A stretch of DNA of 6,476 nt, from assembly GCA_937911445.1 (NCBI GenBank), contig CALDQY010000211.1, positions 1 through 6,476 of the forward strand, written 5' to 3'. The first letter of the stretch is position 1. Every line of letters begins with the position of its first letter. Below, in pieces: positions 4,924 through 6,476 of this stretch. A program made the translations under genes and the position numbers. The notes below the pieces were generated by a model. The model was not told where the DNA came from. It searched no databases and saw only the letters and a list, made by a program, of their open reading frames with translations. The DNA is from an uncultured Rhodobiaceae bacterium (GTDB lineage Archaea > Thermoplasmatota > Poseidoniia > Poseidoniales > Poseidoniaceae).

Positions 4924-5913
4924 ATGAGTGCCATGGCAAAGAAGATGAGCGCAAAAGCGCGAGCAGCAGCCCGTAAGCAGAGAGACAAGTGGAAGACCAA
5001 GCGTTGGTACACGATTCGAGCGCCTCGATATCCATGGAACTACCAGAACATCGGTGAGACCATCGGTGAGTCTGACGAGCACATCATGGGACGTATCTAT
5101 GAAATGACACAGCAAGAATTCAATGGTGACTTCACCAAGATGCACGTTATGCTCCGTTTCCGTGTCACAGACACAGTCGGACAAGATGCATTGACCACCT
5201 TTGTTGGTCACCACCATCAAACCAACCACATCCGTCGACAAATTCGTCGATACCGTGGTAAGATTGACGACGTCCTCGACGTTGTCACCGAAGACGGTTA
5301 CTTGGTTCGAATCAAGCCGTTGATCATCACGCAAAAGCGTGTTCAGACCTCGGTCAAGCAATCCATCCGTGCCAAGACCCGAGACGTTCTACGTGGCTAC
5401 GTTGCCAAGACAACCTACGATTCGCTGCAGGTTGCTATGCTCGATGGCTCGCTCGAATCCGAGATTCAGAACCAAATCAAGAGTATCTATCCTTGCCGAT
5501 CGGTCGTCATCCGCAAGAGCCAACTCTTGCAAGAGGGTGTTTCGATGGACCAAGGCCCTACCCTTGACGAAATCCACGCTGAAGAAGCACGCAAGGAAGC
5601 CGAAATCAAGGCCAAGAAGGCAGCAGCGCTCGCTGAAGCCATGGCTGAAGAAGAGGCTGAAGGTGACGGTGACGAAGCAGAAGATGCTGAAGAAGACGCT
5701 GTCGACGAAGCTGCAGAGGCTGAAGAAGCGCCTGCAGAAGAGGCAGCCGTTGTTGAAGAAACCGCTGAAGAAGAGGCTTCTGCTGAAGAAGCATCTTCCG
5801 ATGACGTCGATTACAGTTCAATGACTGTTGCAGAACTCAAGGATCTCCTCAAGGCGGCAGGCAAGCCTGTCTCCGGAAAGAAGGCTGAACTTATCGAGCG
5901 CTTGCAAGAGTAA
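4924..5913 (+). CDS. rps3ae: Small-subunit ribosomal protein eS1 (S3Ae) fused to an acidic linker and C-terminal SAP-like domain
   Basis: The 329-residue protein begins with a normal archaeal eS1: a basic N-terminus, then DKWKTKRWYTIRAPRYPWN (21-39), GRIYEM (56-61), HHHQTNHIRRQIRRYRGKIDDVLDV (96-120), QKRVQTSVKQSIRA (137-150) and YPCRSVVIRKSQLL (189-202). eS1 sits on the 30S platform near the mRNA exit. Archaeal eS1 usually stops at about 200-225 residues. Here residues 214-240 form an Ala/Lys/Glu helix, 241-295 are highly acidic low-complexity Glu/Ala/Asp, and 298-329 (SSMTVAELKDLLKAAGKPVS, then GKKAELIERLQE) match the SAP helix-turn-helix pattern that in other proteins binds DNA or RNA. The reading frame is continuous with unchanged codon style, so this is a true fusion. 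ATG 4924 is the first start; ATG 4933 is an alternative giving MAKKMSAK. No SD is visible; paired inverted repeats precede the start. Confidence 0.95.
   Translation: MSAMAKKMSAKARAAARKQRDKWKTKRWYTIRAPRYPWNYQNIGETIGESDEHIMGRIYEMTQQEFNGDFTKMHVMLRFRVTDTVGQDALTTFVGHHHQTNHIRRQIRRYRGKIDDVLDVVTEDGYLVRIKPLIITQKRVQTSVKQSIRAKTRDVLRGYVAKTTYDSLQVAMLDGSLESEIQNQIKSIYPCRSVVIRKSQLLQEGVSMDQGPTLDEIHAEEARKEAEIKAKKAAALAEAMAEEEAEGDGDEAEDAEEDAVDEAAEAEEAPAEEAAVVEETAEEEASAEEASSDDVDYSSMTVAELKDLLKAAGKPVSGKKAELIERLQE
5641..5808 (+). repeat. Low-complexity acidic coding repeat (Glu/Ala)
   Basis: This part of the eS1 gene is built of GCTGAAGAAG-like units encoding Ala-Glu-Glu. The 15-base unit GCTGAAGAAGAGGCT occurs exactly at 5644-5658 and again at 5764-5778. 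It encodes the flexible linker between the ribosomal domain and the SAP-like domain. Such units can slip, so linker length may vary between strains. Confidence 0.6.
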
Positions 5914-5930
5914 TCAGCGAACATTTGACA

Positions 5931-5948
5931 ACCCTTGACGAAGAGGGT
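5931..5948 (+). promoter_or_regulatory. Hairpin covering the SD-like site of the phosphorylase gene
   Basis: ACCCTT (5931-5936) can pair with GAGGGT (5943-5948) in five Watson-Crick pairs and one G-U pair, with loop GACGAA. GAGGG (5943-5947) is also the only SD-like sequence before the ATG at 5954, with a spacing of six bases. Pairing would hide it. The short intergenic gap (5914-5953) contains nothing else recognisable. Confidence 0.35.
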
Positions 5949-5953
5949 CCTTC

Positions 5954-6476
5954 ATGCAGCGACTTGCCATCATAGGTGGAACGGGTCTTCTCAACATGGC
6001 AACGGGGCAACCGTTTGCAGATGCTGGACTCGAAGTTCTTGCAACGGATTCATTTGAAGTTGAAACGCCATATGGTAATGTCCCACTGAAGTCGTTTCAA
6101 CTTCGCAACGGGTCATCAGACAAGACCCTCGTCTTCCTTCAGCGCCATCACAACGAAGGCAAGCCAAACAAGCCACCTCACAACATCAACCACCATGCGA
6201 ACATCTGGGCATTGAAGCATGCCAATATGGACGCAGTTCTATCTGTCTGTTCAGTGGGTTGCATCGTCAAAGATTTCCCTCCAGGTCGCGTCGGATTGGC
6301 CAATCAATACATTGACTTTACTGGGCAAACAACAACGTTTCACGATGAAGAGGCTGAATTTACCTCGGTGACAGTCCCGTTCGATCAAGCTATGAATGCT
6401 TCATTGGAGACGGTTCTTCGCAACGACCAGAATCTGAATGATGAACGTCTATTCTTCACATATTGGCTCGCACAAG
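5954..6476 (+). CDS. Methylthioadenosine/purine nucleoside phosphorylase family enzyme (3' end cut by window)
   Basis: 174 codons are visible before the window ends mid-gene; the family is about 260-280 residues. Enzymes of this family split methylthioadenosine or purine nucleosides with phosphate, giving the free base and a ribose 1-phosphate. The N-terminus LAIIGGTGL (4-12) is the phosphate loop, followed by VETPYG (36-41), QRHH (63-66), PPHNINHHANIWALKHA (74-90), CSVG (99-102), PPGRVGL (109-115) and NQYIDFTG (117-124), in the order seen in MTAP. Several usual residues differ: RHG is RHH, the histidine a few residues later is missing, two residues seem inserted before PPHN, the usual TTA before the Gly is VCS, and IDRT is IDFT. 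The substrate therefore cannot be assigned. The ATG at 5954 follows GAGGG by six bases and lies 40 bases after the eS1 stop, so co-transcription with eS1 is possible. Confidence 0.85.
   Translation, partial: MQRLAIIGGTGLLNMATGQPFADAGLEVLATDSFEVETPYGNVPLKSFQLRNGSSDKTLVFLQRHHNEGKPNKPPHNINHHANIWALKHANMDAVLSVCSVGCIVKDFPPGRVGLANQYIDFTGQTTTFHDEEAEFTSVTVPFDQAMNASLETVLRNDQNLNDERLFFTYWLAQ

Noticed and set aside
4861..5361. Minus-strand frame of 166 codons opposite eS1
   Set aside because: It is the shadow of the eS1 coding sequence, with leucine/valine/threonine-rich composition and no family resemblance. Its only apparent merit is length.
1..6476. Search by eye for CRISPR repeats, insertion-sequence ends, tRNA or rRNA genes, and toxin or defence modules
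   Set aside because: No spaced repeats, transposase motifs, cloverleaf-like segments or defence families were seen; intergenic gaps are all under 130 bases.

Overview
The window reads as a piece of archaeal chromosome, most likely a marine Group II euryarchaeon (Candidatus Poseidoniales) or a close Thermoplasmatota relative. The support is a ribosomal protein eS1 (S3Ae), an archaeal-length PdxS, an archaeal coiled-coil protein of the COG1340 type and a COG1325-type RNA-binding protein. Genes are tightly packed, base composition is balanced, arginine is often encoded by CGA, and Shine-Dalgarno (SD) sites are sparse. The lineage is an inference from gene content; no rRNA or tRNA gene is present.

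Layout. (1) Positions 1-3000, plus strand: the 3' end of an unrecognised protein with a C-terminal membrane segment; a long coiled-coil protein with a basic tail; a sugar-nucleotide type nucleotidyltransferase with a C-terminal hexapeptide-like region, only 5 bases downstream; and a 75-residue charged helical protein behind its own possible promoter and SD. (2) Positions 3001-4799, minus strand: read in their own direction, a COG1325-type RNA-binding protein, a seven-iron ferredoxin, and PdxS (pyridoxal 5'-phosphate synthase). The PdxS stop codon directly abuts the stop codon of the 75-residue protein, with no base between them. (3) Positions 4800-4923: a divergent intergenic region with a TATA-like element usable in both directions and overlapping inverted repeats just before the eS1 start. 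(4) Positions 4924-6476, plus strand: eS1 with a long acidic extension ending in a SAP-like domain, then the first 174 codons of a methylthioadenosine/purine nucleoside phosphorylase family enzyme cut by the window end.

Most genes are housekeeping: translation, RNA metabolism, vitamin B6, electron transfer, sugar nucleotides and nucleoside salvage. The strongest unusual signal is the eS1-SAP fusion, together with the pair of mutually exclusive hairpins in front of it. Short inverted repeats also sit directly before several other start codons. I see no mobile element, CRISPR array, defence island or RNA gene, and no stretch over 300 bases lacks a gene.
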